A stretch of 64,000 nt of DNA from Trichobilharzia regenti. Taxonomy: Eukaryota; Platyhelminthes; Trematoda; Strigeidida; Schistosomatidae. Positions 10,822 to 21,949 of the stretch are shown piece by piece. Every line of letters begins with the position of its first letter. Within the stretch, counting starts at the first letter, position 1. The notes under the pieces are model-generated. The model was not told where the DNA came from, searched no databases, and was given only the letters and a program-made list of their open reading frames with translations. The translations under genes were made by a program, and so were the position numbers. The DNA is taken from assembly GCA_944472135.2 (NCBI GenBank), contig OX235270.1, positions 135,051,632-135,115,631 of the forward strand. The letters are read 5' to 3'.

Positions 10822-13467
10822 TTATTGATTCAAAAGTTGTAAAAGTTCTTTTCTGATATTTGTCTCTTCACACAATACTCGTGCCAAATATGGAACGGTC
10901 GAATTTTTATATTTTGTAGTACGAGCATAAATGTTTATAAAATTTCTTCTGGTCTTACCCGAAGAGATACAAGGAAACAATTGTGAATAAAGAGGATGTT
11001 CACTATCAGATAAGATAACTTTAGCTAAGTGTTTACAAGAATTCATATGCTTATTGACAACAGTGTCATTTAGTTCAGTCAAAGGGATAGCACTGACCCT
11101 ACTTACAGCCCTCAATGTTCTTCGTAGTATTATATGATCTTTCTTGAGTAGCCCAGGGAAGAATAATGGAGAACAATAAAGAATGATGGGCAAAACATAT
11201 GAATTAATAAATTGTATGATAAGAGATTGAGTTATACCTGAGTGTCTCAACTTCTTTATGTAATAAGTCAGACGGAAAACTTTCTTAGAAACTATAAGAA
11301 TATGAGACGACCAGCAAAGATTTGACGAGAAACTAATGCCAAGATAAGAAACATTTGACTTACTCTCAATCATGGTACCATCAATACTACAACAATCATG
11401 AGATTGAATCAATCTATGCATGTCTTTTTCACTTCTCAGGCTGAAATCAACAGTGTTACATTTAGTTGGATTTAGTTTAAGACCATTTGAGCGAGACCAA
11501 TCCTTAACTTCAGCTAGGAAGCCATTCATATAGGAACAATCCGATGTGGCAACTACAGGGACAGAAACGGTCAGGTCATCAGCATACTTAATGAAGTTAA
11601 CTTCGGGTGAGTTCGGAAGGTCATGCAGAAAGAAAGAGAAAAGAAATGGAGAAAGTACTGCACCTTGAGGCACACCACTTTCAGTTAGCTGGGAAGTGGA
11701 GCGCTTTCCAGCCAAAACAGTATGCTGTTTCCTATCCTTAAAATAAGAAGACAGCCATCTAGTTGCCCAGGACTCTGTTTGTGCTGAGTTCATCTTGCCT
11801 AATAAAAGTGTCCTAGGAACAGAGTCAAAAGCTGCAGTATAGTCTAAGAAAGCTGTTCGAACGAACTTAGCGCCCTTATCAAGGCAGGAAACAATATTGT
11901 GGTGTAGTACAATGGCTGCATCTAATGTACTTCTTCCACACTTATAAGCAAACTGCTTAGGGTCACTAAAAGCTTTTAAAGAAGGTTTAAGAATATTCAA
12001 AAGAAGTTTCTCCATTGTTTTCAAAAAAGGAGATGTTATAGCGACTGGTCTAAACTTTATACCTGCTCCAGAAGATGATTTCTGTACAGGTACAACCTTG
12101 ATTTCTTTCCAGTCAGCAGGTACCGTTTCCCTCTTAAATGATGCGTTAAAGATTTGAGTAAGAGGATGACACAAGATGTCTGCACACTTTTGGAGAAGAA
12201 TGCTTGGTACACCATCTGGACCAAGGCTGTGTGTTGGATTTAATGACTTCAAACATAATAGTACATCCTTTTCTTCAAAACCTTGAAAATGACCATTTTC
12301 TTGACTAGGTACATCAGGTACAACCATATTACTTTGTTTCTTGATAAATGATTTGTTTAAAGCATTTACATCAGAATAAGCATCAACGGATATTTGTTTT
12401 TTACTTGTTAGTTTATTGAAAAGTTTCCAAATGTTTGAAGGATTTTTACATGATAAAACTTTTTCATTATATAGTCTGTTCAACCTTTCTATTTCAATTT
12501 TTATAAGGGTGTTTATTTTACGGACACCAGTATTATCACAATTCTTATACAACTTCTCTTTTTGTCTTCTAAGTTTTTTCAGTTGCAAAGAAGAGATTCT
12601 GTCAAATCTCGAAAACAGTGTTTCATAAGGACAGCAAATATCCAAACAAAACTTCAGATAATCGGTTATATTAGAGACAGTAGCATCCAACTTATCGTCA
12701 GTAAACAGTTCCCAGTTGGTATCATGCAACATGCTTCTTAATGCTAGAATGTTGTCATGGGAATATGAACGTTCATGTATCTTCTTTGTTAAATGACTAA
12801 ACAATGTTCGTTGTAACTTGCCGTACACTTTCGGTAAAATACGAATAATGCAGTGGTCAGAATTTAGCAAAGGAGCTCTCCTTCGGGTTTCATATACATC
12901 ACGGTCATTTATGAAAACCAGGTCTAGTGATTTGTCCAGACGTGTATTAAACTTGACTAGATTCTCATGACCAAGCGAAGTAAGAAAGCTGTGATCACAT
13001 AAATTAAAATCACCACAGACTATAGACAACGAGTTCCCGAATGCAGGAGCAGCGAATTCAGTAAACTCATCTGCAAACATAACTATATTAGAAAGGCTAC
13101 AATTGGGTGTTATGTAAATATTTGTTATGTATATATAAGAATATTTACTTAAGTGTTTTGGGCGACACCTGACGGTTATGCAATCTATACTGTCATTAGA
13201 ATAATTGAAGCAAACGTGATTTGATGTAGACCAATTTGTGTTTATATATGTGGCTACCCCTCCTCCATATTTTTTCTTGGAACTATTTCTATCTTGGCGA
13301 AAAACTTTATATCCATTTATTGAAATTAGATTATCATCATAATGCTGGTGCAGCCAAGTCTCTTGTATTGCTAAAACGCCAGCATTTCGATAAACATTGG
13401 AATACATTAGGGATTGAAGTTCACCGTTAAAGAATTCTTTAAGTAGAGTGTAATTCATTTGGTACAT
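10822..13467 (-). CDS. LINE ORF2: AP endonuclease + reverse transcriptase
   Basis: An uninterrupted 881-codon frame. The N-terminal third is an exonuclease-endonuclease-phosphatase fold: IQETWL (about residue 34, catalytic Glu), CGDFNL (about 151) and LLNSDHC (about 203). The RT follows with GPDG (about 415), KFRPVAITSPFLKTMEK, AFLDYTAAFDSVPR, GVPQGAVLSPFLFSFFL and the catalytic KYADD (about 627). The thumb and C-terminal region end in VPYLARVLCEE. The first residues (MYQMNYTLLKEFF) do not contain the usual N-x-R-S-type block, so the true N-terminus has probably been lost at a 5' truncation and the ATG is fortuitous. RT motifs look intact; the endonuclease would lack its first catalytic residue. 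Confidence 0.85.
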   Translation of the reverse strand: MYQMNYTLLKEFFNGELQSLMYSNVYRNAGVLAIQETWLHQHYDDNLISINGYKVFRQDRNSSKKKYGGGVATYINTNWSTSNHVCFNYSNDSIDCITVRCRPKHLSKYSYIYITNIYITPNCSLSNIVMFADEFTEFAAPAFGNSLSIVCGDFNLCDHSFLTSLGHENLVKFNTRLDKSLDLVFINDRDVYETRRRAPLLNSDHCIIRILPKVYGKLQRTLFSHLTKKIHERSYSHDNILALRSMLHDTNWELFTDDKLDATVSNITDYLKFCLDICCPYETLFSRFDRISSLQLKKLRRQKEKLYKNCDNTGVRKINTLIKIEIERLNRLYNEKVLSCKNPSNIWKLFNKLTSKKQISVDAYSDVNALNKSFIKKQSNMVVPDVPSQENGHFQGFEEKDVLLCLKSLNPTHSLGPDGVPSILLQKCADILCHPLTQIFNASFKRETVPADWKEIKVVPVQKSSSGAGIKFRPVAITSPFLKTMEKLLLNILKPSLKAFSDPKQFAYKCGRSTLDAAIVLHHNIVSCLDKGAKFVRTAFLDYTAAFDSVPRTLLLGKMNSAQTESWATRWLSSYFKDRKQHTVLAGKRSTSQLTESGVPQGAVLSPFLFSFFLHDLPNSPEVNFIKYADDLTVSVPVVATSDCSYMNGFLAEVKDWSRSNGLKLNPTKCNTVDFSLRSEKDMHRLIQSHDCCSIDGTMIESKSNVSYLGISFSSNLCWSSHILIVSKKVFRLTYYIKKLRHSGITQSLIIQFINSYVLPIILYCSPLFFPGLLKKDHIILRRTLRAVSRVSAIPLTELNDTVVNKHMNSCKHLAKVILSDSEHPLYSQLFPCISSGKTRRNFINIYARTTKYKNSTVPYLARVLCEETNIRKELLQLLNQ

Positions 13468-14884
13468 AAATTTTAGTGAAAGCTTAGCACTGAAGTTCTA
13501 CTCTTGTTTTATATGACAATGAATGAAACACACACACACACAGAAGTATCTACCACCTGATTGTTGTTCACTTTAATAATTAGAGACAACGTGAAACTGT
13601 ACAGTGATGTAACACTTTATCGGCTTTATTACTCAATATCTAATATAATTTTCGTCATGAGGCTTCACCAGTTTCAACCTGCCGAATAGATATTTTCGAT
13701 TAATTCAGTCAAATTTTGAGTAAAACTAGGCCGGGCTGACATGCATCTATACCATAGATTAGTTTAGTGCTGACGTTCCTAATAGCTACATCAAAATAAC
13801 CGGTTGGCATTCTTTTTGTCCAGTTTTCAATCGTTTATATTACTCATATTATTCCGAAGAGAAGATCTGAGAGCGAGAATAAAATGTTCATTTTTTACTT
13901 CTTCCTTTTCAACAACTTTTCCGCCAATATCTACCGACTTTGAAGATTAACTGAAGTTTTTCAATTGCAAGTAAAGTCCACATGACTGAAGGCTTTCAGT
14001 GTAATTTGCTGATTTCTTATTTCTTAAAATACATGGTCTACCCACCGTTGTGAATCTACACAATGTCCTCAGCAGGGAATTATGTGAATCTCTTCCGTGA
14101 TATGACTATTTTAGTGACTTTGTTGTTCAATGCTGAAGCATGTAACATGATTGATCGAATCACAGAGTTCATCCATGATTTCGTTGTTATCAAACAAATA
14201 CATGATAAGACAGAAATCAAGTAACTTTAACTTGAGACCAAATCTATCCTGAAAATGCCATTAAAATTCGCAATCACTTTCTTTTAGAAACAAGTCTTTT
14301 TACTCATCTAAAAGCTTCTGGTTTTTGGAACAATGAATCATGATCAAAGTAAAATGAAAACATGAAAGAGTTGAATAATAACTGAATATTATTCATTTCG
14401 ATCTTATTTATTAATTACATGTTCTGTTTATCCCCGAATAATAAAATTCTTATTCAGTACTAATACTTCACGACTGATAAACACTTCTTTGTACTTTTAT
14501 TTGACGAGGACCTCAATAATTTTTACCTACTGAATAAAAATTCAGTAGCATAGCTAAAAATCAGTGGGTTTTGATACATCTTTGCAAGCTGTAAGGTTGT
14601 TTTTATATTATTCACATTTTATGTCAATAAAATCTCCTAAGATACTTTGCAGTATTATTCTCATACAACTACACAATACTGACTGATTGAGAGATAAGTA
14701 TTTGTATACCACTCATCTTAATCTATCAGATATCCTTGACTTCTTGATTAACCTTTATAGTATCAAATAGATCACATATTTTGGTGTGAATTATTTGTTT
14801 TCCAATGGAAACTGCAGTGTAAATTGCACCCCTAGAACTATACACATTTCAAATTGCTAAATAATTTGCGAATTGTGTATCCTG
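13468..14884. other. Interval without recognisable gene
   Basis: Contains a short CA microsatellite (about 13528-13541). No coding or repeat identity found in the rest. Confidence 0.4.
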
Positions 14885-15060
14885 AAATGCTTGGCGAGGA
14901 CGAGCAGGTGACTGGCAACGTCAGTGACTATTGCACTGCATCATAGCATGGGTTCAAATCTTCAAACAGACATCAGTTCATTGGAAGATGTAGATACGCT
15001 TTGATGATGAGTGTTGATAAGGACGGAATCAAAGTCAGTGGTTACCCTTTGATTGCCTCA
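14885..15060 (+). repeat. Possible degenerate tRNA-derived SINE
   Basis: GCATGGGTTCAAATCTTC (about 14947) resembles a B box, about 45 bp after a weak A-box-like stretch (GGTGACTGGCAACG). Too diverged to assign to the better copies. Confidence 0.3.
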
Positions 15061-16763
15061 ACCATCTAACTGCAACTGTCTGTTCAAGTCAATGGAACAT
15101 TACTCATTTCAAAGTAGATTTCGTAATGAGTCAATATCAAAAGTGTAAACTATTGAAGAGTGTTAAAACTAAGCATTCAGAACTTCTTACTTTTCCCAGT
15201 TCTCTGTTCAGATGATGTTTGGCAATAAAGACCACCTTTATATCTTCTTAAGGTGTATTTTTTGAAGAAATATATCACCGTTAGGAAGGAATTCAGTTAC
15301 TTAATATTACTGTGGTTCTTGTAGATTGCAAAACACCTATCCTGACGTTTACTCAAAACAACCTATGCAGCTCCTTCTCAGATTAGGTCTAGAAAAGGAA
15401 AAAATGAAAAAAAAACACCTACTCTTTTTAAAGCTAAGCAACACACAGAGTATGCATGTTTATGTTCAAATGTATGTTTATCACAAACAAAAGAGAAGGT
15501 TGAAATGAACAAGCTGTAAGTTATTTCTGATCACAACATCGTGTGATAAAATTAAGAGAGAGAGAGAGGAAAACAATTACAGATTACGAAGTTCAGCAGA
15601 ATGTTTTCGCTTATTCTACATACATGTAAAGTCAGAAAACAAGAAGATTATTAGCTGACTAGCCTTTAACAAGACATGTTAACTTACCATAATCAAGAGA
15701 TAATATTCACACTGCAGAAGGAGATATTTTCACTGAGTCACTTTGTAAAATAAAATTCACTTTTCCATGTGAATACACTAAGAGAATAAGAAAAAGGTCA
15801 GTCACCAGTTTATTTCGACAAACTCTAAGGTTTTTACGTGTCAGATGATCAAAGTGTAACAGCAACTCAGCCACTGGTCATTTACTTGAAATCAACTATA
15901 AGACAGATACTCAGAAATGAATTCAAGTTTAATTAAAACGTTAAATATGGCCAAAATAAAAATATAAAAAAACTTATCACGATAACAAGACACCGTTCTT
16001 TTTATATGGAAGACTTTATTTTATCACCCACTGACTCAGACACTTATGCTACTCAGTTCACTGGACAAACAAAGGCACTGGCTTAAGCAACATTACTGTC
16101 TTTTTGTGCCACTATTAAATCTCTTTATGATATTGATGTCATCCATTGCTCAATTTGTTTTTCGCCTTTATAAATCTATGCTATCACTCACTTTATTTAA
16201 AAGAATTTTTTCCAAAATGTTTATTCACAACCTACAAATATGCAAATATTGACAAAGTATTCTGCAAAACTTCCTCTTATTTCTCTTGGTTAGTCCGTGC
16301 TAGACAATGTGGAACAGATAGACAGACTAATTTTGATATAAACGGTGGTGACTGTAGGAGAGATTAAAGCTTCAAGACTACCAGTTTACCGCCTTATCAG
16401 GTGAGCTATACGATAAAGATACCAACCAGAAGTGACAGTCTGAATATTTGCATTCTGTGTACTTTGAGTGAAGCATGCAGCTTCGGACTTAAAAGTTTCA
16501 GTAGCTGTGGTGTTCTTCTTTACGAGGTGTAGTTACTAACTACACGTCCAACCTTCCCTTCTTTCCAGGATCACTATCAGCTAGATAAGGTCTAGGAATC
16601 TATTAGCGGGGAATCGAACTAGTAAGCATCCAACTGTTGATACTAGTACTGCTTTGTTAAAACTCATAAAACGAACTTAATGTTCTTGGGCTATTATAAT
16701 TGGCTAGAGTTTGGTTTGTGAGGGTTAGTTTTGTTTTTACGAGTTGATCACGGATTGATATCC
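15061..16763. other. Interval without recognisable gene
   Basis: Short ORFs only; a GA microsatellite near 15556-15569. At 15581-15610, CGAAGTTCAGCA followed by TTTTCGCTTATT faintly resembles the reversed PLE terminal repeat. Around 16380-16640 there are tRNA-like words, but no convincing paired A and B boxes. Confidence 0.35.
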
Positions 16764-17013
16764 GTTAGAGAACCATTGGAAAACCTGGGAGTACTGGACA
16801 ACTGTTTCGCTACCCTAGTTCAGGACTCTTCATCAGTACGCACACACCGGAATTCGAACCCAGGACCTTATGGTTACAAGGTGAGCTCGTAGACCATTAG
16901 GCCACTGGGATCCGATCCAATGGCCCATGAATTCTAACTTCTGCCAATTCACGATATAGTGCAACCGCTAGCCAATGTCTTCGGCGAGTATTTGTCCTCA
17001 CACCTGACCTGCT
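16764..17013 (-). repeat. Smalpha-like SINE, left arm of a palindrome
   Basis: Minus-strand copy of a tRNA-derived SINE. Read on the minus strand it has an A-box-like segment (AGTGGCCTAATGGTC), a B box (GGGTTCGAATTCC) and a hammerhead-like module. It is the reverse complement of 17043-17292 with two mismatches seen on direct reading (16829 and 17005), both of which would be G-T/G-U pairs in a foldback. Confidence 0.85.
16790..16839 (-). ncRNA. Hammerhead-ribozyme-like module, inverted copy
   Basis: Mirror of the module at 17217-17266. The mismatch at 16829 changes one base next to the CTGATGA box (CTGATGAA instead of CTGATGAG), so the base of stem II differs between arms. Confidence 0.45.
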
Positions 17014-17042
17014 GCACCCTACTGGTCACGACTGGTCACAGG

Positions 17043-17292
17043 AGCAGGTCGGGTGTGAGGACAAATACTCGCCGAAGACATTGGCTAGCGGTTGCACTAT
17101 ATCGTGAATTGGCAGAAGTTAGAATTCATGGGCCATTGGATCGGATCCCAGTGGCCTAATGGTCTACGAGCTCACCTTGTAACCATAAGGTCCTGGGTTC
17201 GAATTCCGGTGTGTGCGTACTGATGAGGAGTCCTGAACTAGGGTAGCGAAACAGTTGTCCAGTACTCCCAGGTTTTCCAATGGTTCTCTAAC
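17043..17292 (+). repeat. Smalpha-like SINE, right arm of a palindrome
   Basis: Plus-strand SINE with A box near 17150 (AGTGGCCTAATGGTC), B box near 17196 (GGGTTCGAATTCC) and a downstream hammerhead-like core. It is separated by 29 bp from its inverted twin. The boxes imply a pol III-type internal promoter. Diverged relatives lie at 18930, 49020, 49283 and 50275. Confidence 0.85.
17217..17266 (+). ncRNA. Hammerhead-ribozyme-like module in SINE
   Basis: Contains the conserved core CTGATGA, then a stem II region with CCT...AGG pairing, GAAA, a 2-bp stem III with AGTT loop and the cleavage triplet GTC at 17257-17259. Stem I is imperfect: GTA before the core can pair with TAC only if CAG after the triplet is bulged. 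Stem II also has mismatches near its base. Schistosome Smalpha SINEs are known to encode active hammerheads; activity of this copy is uncertain. Confidence 0.55.
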
Positions 17293-18537
17293 CAATTTCA
17301 ACTCATGACGAAATCCTGTAACCAATATCTGTCTTATCCGACTATGCGTCGTTATAGACTAGAACTTTAGAGACTGAGAGTCTTCTGTCAACTTGTTGAT
17401 TTTGAAACTTGGAAGAATGAGAATAACAAATGCAACCGGATAACATGATCTCGTGGATTTCGAACACATAACAAAGAACCTGAGACTAGCAGACTCACAA
17501 AATTTGAACAGTGCAATTATTTGCCATCTATGAAATTAGTTATATTGTGAATAATCTGATTAAACAAAAGGAACACTGCTTTCCTCATTTTACTAAGGTT
17601 ATTGCCATTTAAAGGTTGAAACCAAATCTATGCTTGCAGAAAGGGAGAGAGAGGTGAACCTCTCACTACACTGATGATTAAACTTAATTAAATTACATAA
17701 TTTTTTATATCGTGTGTTTTTCTATGCATCGTGTCCCATTCACAAACTTTCTTCTTCATTCGAACTTAACTCGGCTTATTCTCATATAATAATTTATAAA
17801 AAATACCTTTGTATTTATGCAATCTGTATTACTAAAATACTCATCCTGATTAAACTTTGTTTCTACTCAAAATAACGAACTCTCTTTTGCAAGAATATTC
17901 GTCTAATAATCCTATAATCAATCTATGATTTTAGCTTTTAGTAATTTACAAATTCACACATAGTTCCTATCAGTCATTACTTGTCAAACCTTTTCCACAA
18001 TTTGTAATTTTGACATTGTTCAGGTTGAAAATTATCGATCAAGCCCATATTATCCTGTTACATTTGTTGCTTTTATTTTTTTTTTAAAGTTGATCGATGT
18101 GAAGAGTTGCATGAAGTTGTTGGTTTTTACTTATATATCCGTGAGGTTTTGCAACACTAGACAATAATTATCTACAACATAAAGATATCCCACTATCATT
18201 GTGATAGTCCGAAGTATGACCATCTTCTCACTCCCCCATGATCTGCCACATGATCCAGTCCACTACAATCGGGAAGACTCTCGGTGGTAGTAGATAATCT
18301 CGTCTCACTTCTCTTTTCAATTCAAGTGGTTCTATGAGCCTTCGGTTGTACCTTACTTAGCATTTAGAATCACTGTCTGGTTTAGAAGTCGGTTCTAAGC
18401 CCGGAAACGATGTTCGGTTTGTGCGGATTCCCTTAATTTCAAATTAATTTAATCGCAGTGTTAAAGTATCAATAAGTGGATATCACCGAAAGGATAATTT
18501 AAAGGCTACCTTGTCTCACTCAATAATTGGAAAGTAT
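17293..18537. other. Interval without recognisable gene
   Basis: AT-rich; no convincing ORF, SINE box or shared repeat. Confidence 0.4.
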
Positions 18538-18745
18538 GTGTTTAATGGTGGCACAGTCATTAGGACTCTCACCGACCATGCATATGGTCCGAGGTTCGAT
18601 CCCCTGCCGACCCACACTTGATATCTATGGTCAGCCTGCAAAATTTGGGCTACCGATATCACAAGCCGAAGATTCCATACTTGTACCAAACATACGGTGT
18701 GGAATCAAGCTATAATCAAAAAATAAATAAATGAAATAAAATAGA
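18538..18745 (+). repeat. tRNA-derived SINE, family B
   Basis: A box GGTGGCACAGTCATTAGGA, B box GAGGTTCGATCCCC about 45 bp later, a conserved body (GCAAAATTTGGGCTACC, TACGGTGTGG) and an AAATAAATAAATG tail. Copies at 53767 (truncated) and 54288 share the same order. Confidence 0.8.
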
Positions 18746-18929
18746 TCGATTTTTCTTCATGCCAAACGTCTGAAACGATTCTGTTTTTCTAGATTTCGTT
18801 GCATTTTTATTCCTGATTACCCTGACTCTAAGCTGATTTGAATTTTGCACTTAACATCAAAGTCTGCGTATGACAATTAATTAGTTTTCATTGCATAAAC
18901 TATGTACATTGTGACTGACTGAGATAAGT

Positions 18930-19130
18930 AGCTATGCATCATGACGCCACAGGGGATCAAACCTGGGATCTGCATGTCATGAAGTGTGCCCGCTGATCAT
19001 TCAGTCACCATGACTGAGTCCAATGCCCCATAAATTCTAACCTCTACTATCTCGCGAAATGCAGCTCTGCAGTCAGCTAATTTTATCAAGGAGTATTCAT
19101 TTTCACACCTAATTCGGTGCAGTATAGTGT
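18930..19130 (-). repeat. Diverged Smalpha-like SINE remnant
   Basis: On the plus strand: GGGATCAAACCTGGGATC (inverted B box), CAATGCCCCATAAATTCTAACC and GGAGTATTCATTTTCACACC. This is the same order as the left arm at 16764-17013, but with many substitutions and no hammerhead core. Confidence 0.5.
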
Positions 19131-19449
19131 TGTGGAAGACATAACTACGCCATTCGAAGTGGTAAGACTGACAAAAACTTTATGATATAGGAATGATTTC
19201 ATGGGTGAATTGCAAAAAAGACTTTTTGAAAGTCATTTTACTTTCACATCAGTTCTGGTCAAATGTTAATCATTTCTGTGGTGTCTTGAACGTATCTGTG
19301 GTGATGGATTAGGTCTTTTAAAATGTTTTCATTCTTGACTTCATTCTGAAATGTTTGCATAAATAATTTGTCTGTTTTTGTTTTTGACTAAGCCATCGTT
19401 GAATGATTCATGCAACTGTTAGTCAATTGTGCAGTTTCTTAATATTTTT

Positions 19450-19977
19450 TATAGCAACAAGTTATAGCAGCAGTCTCTTGAATTAAAATTCACCGCGAAA
19501 TACAGCTGATGTATTAATTTTTCAACCAATTAAATAGCAACTGTGTGTTCTGAAAAGCTATATTAGGCTGGTGACATTTTTGGATGTTTCAACAACAATT
19601 ATATAATCCTTGCCATTGACCATATATTTGAGTTTGTGTTTGAGGTTTTCAATTTCATTTTGTATATTATTTAGTTTCGCAGTAACTCGATATAACTATT
19701 CTCTTAGACATAACTTACTGATATGTTAAGCGGCTGATGTTATTTTGCATGAAGTATTTGGAGTACGTAGACGTAAATATTTCGGAATTATATGATTTTT
19801 TAAACGTCGACTGTTAAAAATCCGATGATTTGTGAATCTTGCCTCAGTTTGATTAAGTCGTGTGAGTTTGTTGATAAGCTGCCTTATAGGAAGACCATAT
19901 GTATCATTAATATAAGAATAAAACTTGTGCACTGTGGTAGAGTGTAATTCCATTATGGGTAAATTTTGTTTTGACAA
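19450..19977 (-). pseudogene. PLE N-terminal region remnant
   Basis: The minus-strand 83-codon frame (19726-19977) contains LPIRQLINKLTRLNQTEARF and FNSRRLKNHIIPKYLRLRTP. This resembles the helical N-terminal region that precedes RT in Penelope-like elements, a stretch of basic residues then I-P-x-x-L. Past a stop, the frame continues with NEIENLKHKLKY and VNGKDYIIVVE. No RT or GIY-YIG block follows. The assignment rests on pattern resemblance and is moderate. Confidence 0.45.
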
Positions 19978-20737
19978 AGTCTCACAGTGTTATACAGTAG
20001 TAATATTTACTGATGACGTTTCCAGCACAATTTATTGCTCATAATCATATCACCTTGATATAATTATAAGATAAGAAGTCTAGAGAATAGTTCAGCTAAA
20101 GCACTACATGCAATTACACACAAACATACAATAGGATGGGTGGGATAGATGACAGTTTTAAAATCTAATGTCATAGGGTATAGGGAGAGATTGATAACAG
20201 AAGCTTTGTTTATCGAATCAATCAACTGCAAATACGTGTAATAGGAATGATTCACCACCTGTCCCTGATATCTGGAAAATTCTACTATACCAACGACGAC
20301 AAATAGGAGAAGACAAAGAAGACTATAAAACTCAAGTTTCAAAGTCGAGTGATTACAATTGATATGACTATGAACGTCATCCAGTAAATAATACTGTTTC
20401 ACTGTGTGATATATCTAATAAACAAACTAATATGAAACATTCACTAGACTTTAATAATAATACCAAATTTTAGTCCTGCTTTTAAGCTTTACAGAACGAC
20501 TGTCAATCATTATTATCACTTCCTATTTACTGGAATGAAAATTCTACAACTTCTTGTTGAACCTCCTTAAGAAGTGACGTAAAGCATTTCATTGTAACAC
20601 AGTCTGATATGGAATGTTCAACTTTCCAAATTACACAGATTGTACCTTACTTCCAGCTTCATTTGTCACGTATTGTTCATTTTTCTATAGGATTCTGTCT
20701 GAAACTGAAAAAAGATTAAACGCAGGACACTAGTTAG
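19978..20737. other. Interval without recognisable gene
   Basis: A 112-codon minus-strand ORF (20064-20402) has no recognisable domain and is low-complexity hydrophobic; not supported as a gene. Confidence 0.4.
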
Positions 20738-20990
20738 TGTCCAATCAAATTATTTAATATAGTCCTACAAAAGGTCAGTTGTGAGGTCGAATAACTCAAT
20801 GGTAACGCCTCTGACTGTAGCACTCGGTGACATGGGTTCGAATCTCATAGTGAACATGAGCTCCTTCAAGATTGCAGATACTCTTTTTTGATGACCACCA
20901 ACAAACAGGAAACCTGGTTACAAGCCTTCCTTCGGTTTGCCTCCCTGCATCTAATGGATGTTTGCGTGAACGCAGGTGAACTCACGGACA
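20738..20990 (+). repeat. tRNA-derived SINE, family C
   Basis: GTCCAATCAAATTATTTAAT leader, A box AATAACTCAATGGTAACGCC, B box ATGGGTTCGAATCTC at about 20830, then GAGCTCCTTCAAGATTGCAG and a body ending near TTTGCCTCCCTGCATC. The same blocks recur in foldback form at 50655-51040 and 58560-59110. Confidence 0.7.
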
Positions 20991-21273
20991 ATATCATTCA
21001 TTATGTATCCTTTAACCTCACAATTTATTTAATTTCCCTTTGTTATATTTGCTTGTGTGTTTACTGTGAGAAGTATATTAAGCATCGTAATACCTCAGGT
21101 AACTATGATGAAGTCTTATACATAAGATTCTTACTTATTGACTAGAAGACAGATATGTTAAAGGCTAGCTAACGATTCATTCATTTTAGAAACTTTAACA
21201 ATATGAGATCATAAGTAGAAATATACCTTGCCGATAAAAAATATGCATTCTGACACTGAGACCTCTTCGCAGG

Positions 21274-21350
21274 NNNNNNNNNNNNNNNNNNNNNNNNNNN
21301 NNNNNNNNNNNNNNNNNNNNNNNNNNNNNNNNNNNNNNNNNNNNNNNNNN
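21274..21350. other. Assembly gap (77 N)
   Basis: Undetermined bases. Any frame read across it is meaningless. Confidence 1.
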
Positions 21351-21453
21351 GGGATTACAAAGTCACGATGGTAACTTATAACACAACTGATCGTATCTGT
21401 AAAAACAGCCTTCATTTCTTGGGAACAACCATGTATAAGAAAATATATACTAT

Positions 21454-21792
21454 TGTCAATGTAGTTGAAGATTGAACGATCAATTCATGGTTGTTTGCTC
21501 AAATCCAACTTCCCTATACTTTCGCAGAGGCATCAATACACCAGTCATCGTCTCATCGGTCGCTGTTCAGAAAGAAGTCAGGAGACAACCGTCAGAAGTA
21601 ATATTGTGATTTATTATTGTAATATTTGTTCATAGACCTTAGTTGTAAAGTTGGCTATATGTTGGTGGTAGAATAAATAATTCTCGAGTTGCCAAACTGG
21701 GTTCTGGTTTTTGCGTCCGTTAGTACTAAGCGTTTTTGAGAAGCTTCTGGGAACAGCGTGAGTCCCAGCGTAGCCAGAGCTGGGGATTAACG
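21454..21792 (+). repeat. Gypsy-family LTR, plus orientation
   Basis: Begins TGTCAATGTAGTTGAAGATT and aligns throughout with the reverse complements of 23412-23754 and 43828-44172. Shared blocks include AGTCATCGTCTCATCG, ATTGTGATTTATTATTGT, GTTCTGG and CAGCGTGAG. The 3' end reads ATTAACG where CA would be expected, and no target duplication was found. Length (about 339 bp) is close to that of Boudicca-type elements, but family identity is inferred. Confidence 0.7.
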
Positions 21793-21949
21793 GTTTACGA
21801 GACGTGACTGACAACTATCCTTAATATTATTCTGCATTGAGTACAGTTTACTCGTGATGTTACGATGAAAATGCTGACAAAACTATACAAGTGTATCACT
21901 TATTTTAATTATTACCGAATTTGGATATGAATTATGAATAAGATTCCGT

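Larger units (their letters stand above)
10527..13467 (-). mobile_element. 5'-truncated CR1/jockey-like LINE
   Basis: Minus-strand non-LTR retrotransposon with one long ORF (10822-13467), a roughly 270-bp 3' UTR and an (ATT)n tail at about 10528-10553. It lacks an ORF1 and the N-terminal catalytic Asn block of the endonuclease, consistent with 5' truncation near 13440 during target-primed reverse transcription. A related C-terminal fragment lies at 53885. Confidence 0.8.

Noticed and set aside
16860..17200. Possible true tRNA genes at A/B boxes (16.9-17.2, 18.5, 20.8, 49.3, 54.3 kb)
   Set aside because: Boxes are embedded in longer repeated bodies with tails, and no full acceptor-stem pairing was found. 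They are SINEs rather than tRNA genes.
18527..18715. ORFs over family B SINEs (18527 and 54223-54524)
   Set aside because: They translate the tRNA-derived SINE body; identical shadows occur at each SINE copy.
20064..20402. 112-codon hydrophobic minus-strand ORF
   Set aside because: Low-complexity AT-driven hydrophobicity, no recognisable domain, no neighbouring gene structure.
21209..21415. ORF spanning the N gap
   Set aside because: Its translation includes undetermined bases, so it is not a real reading frame.
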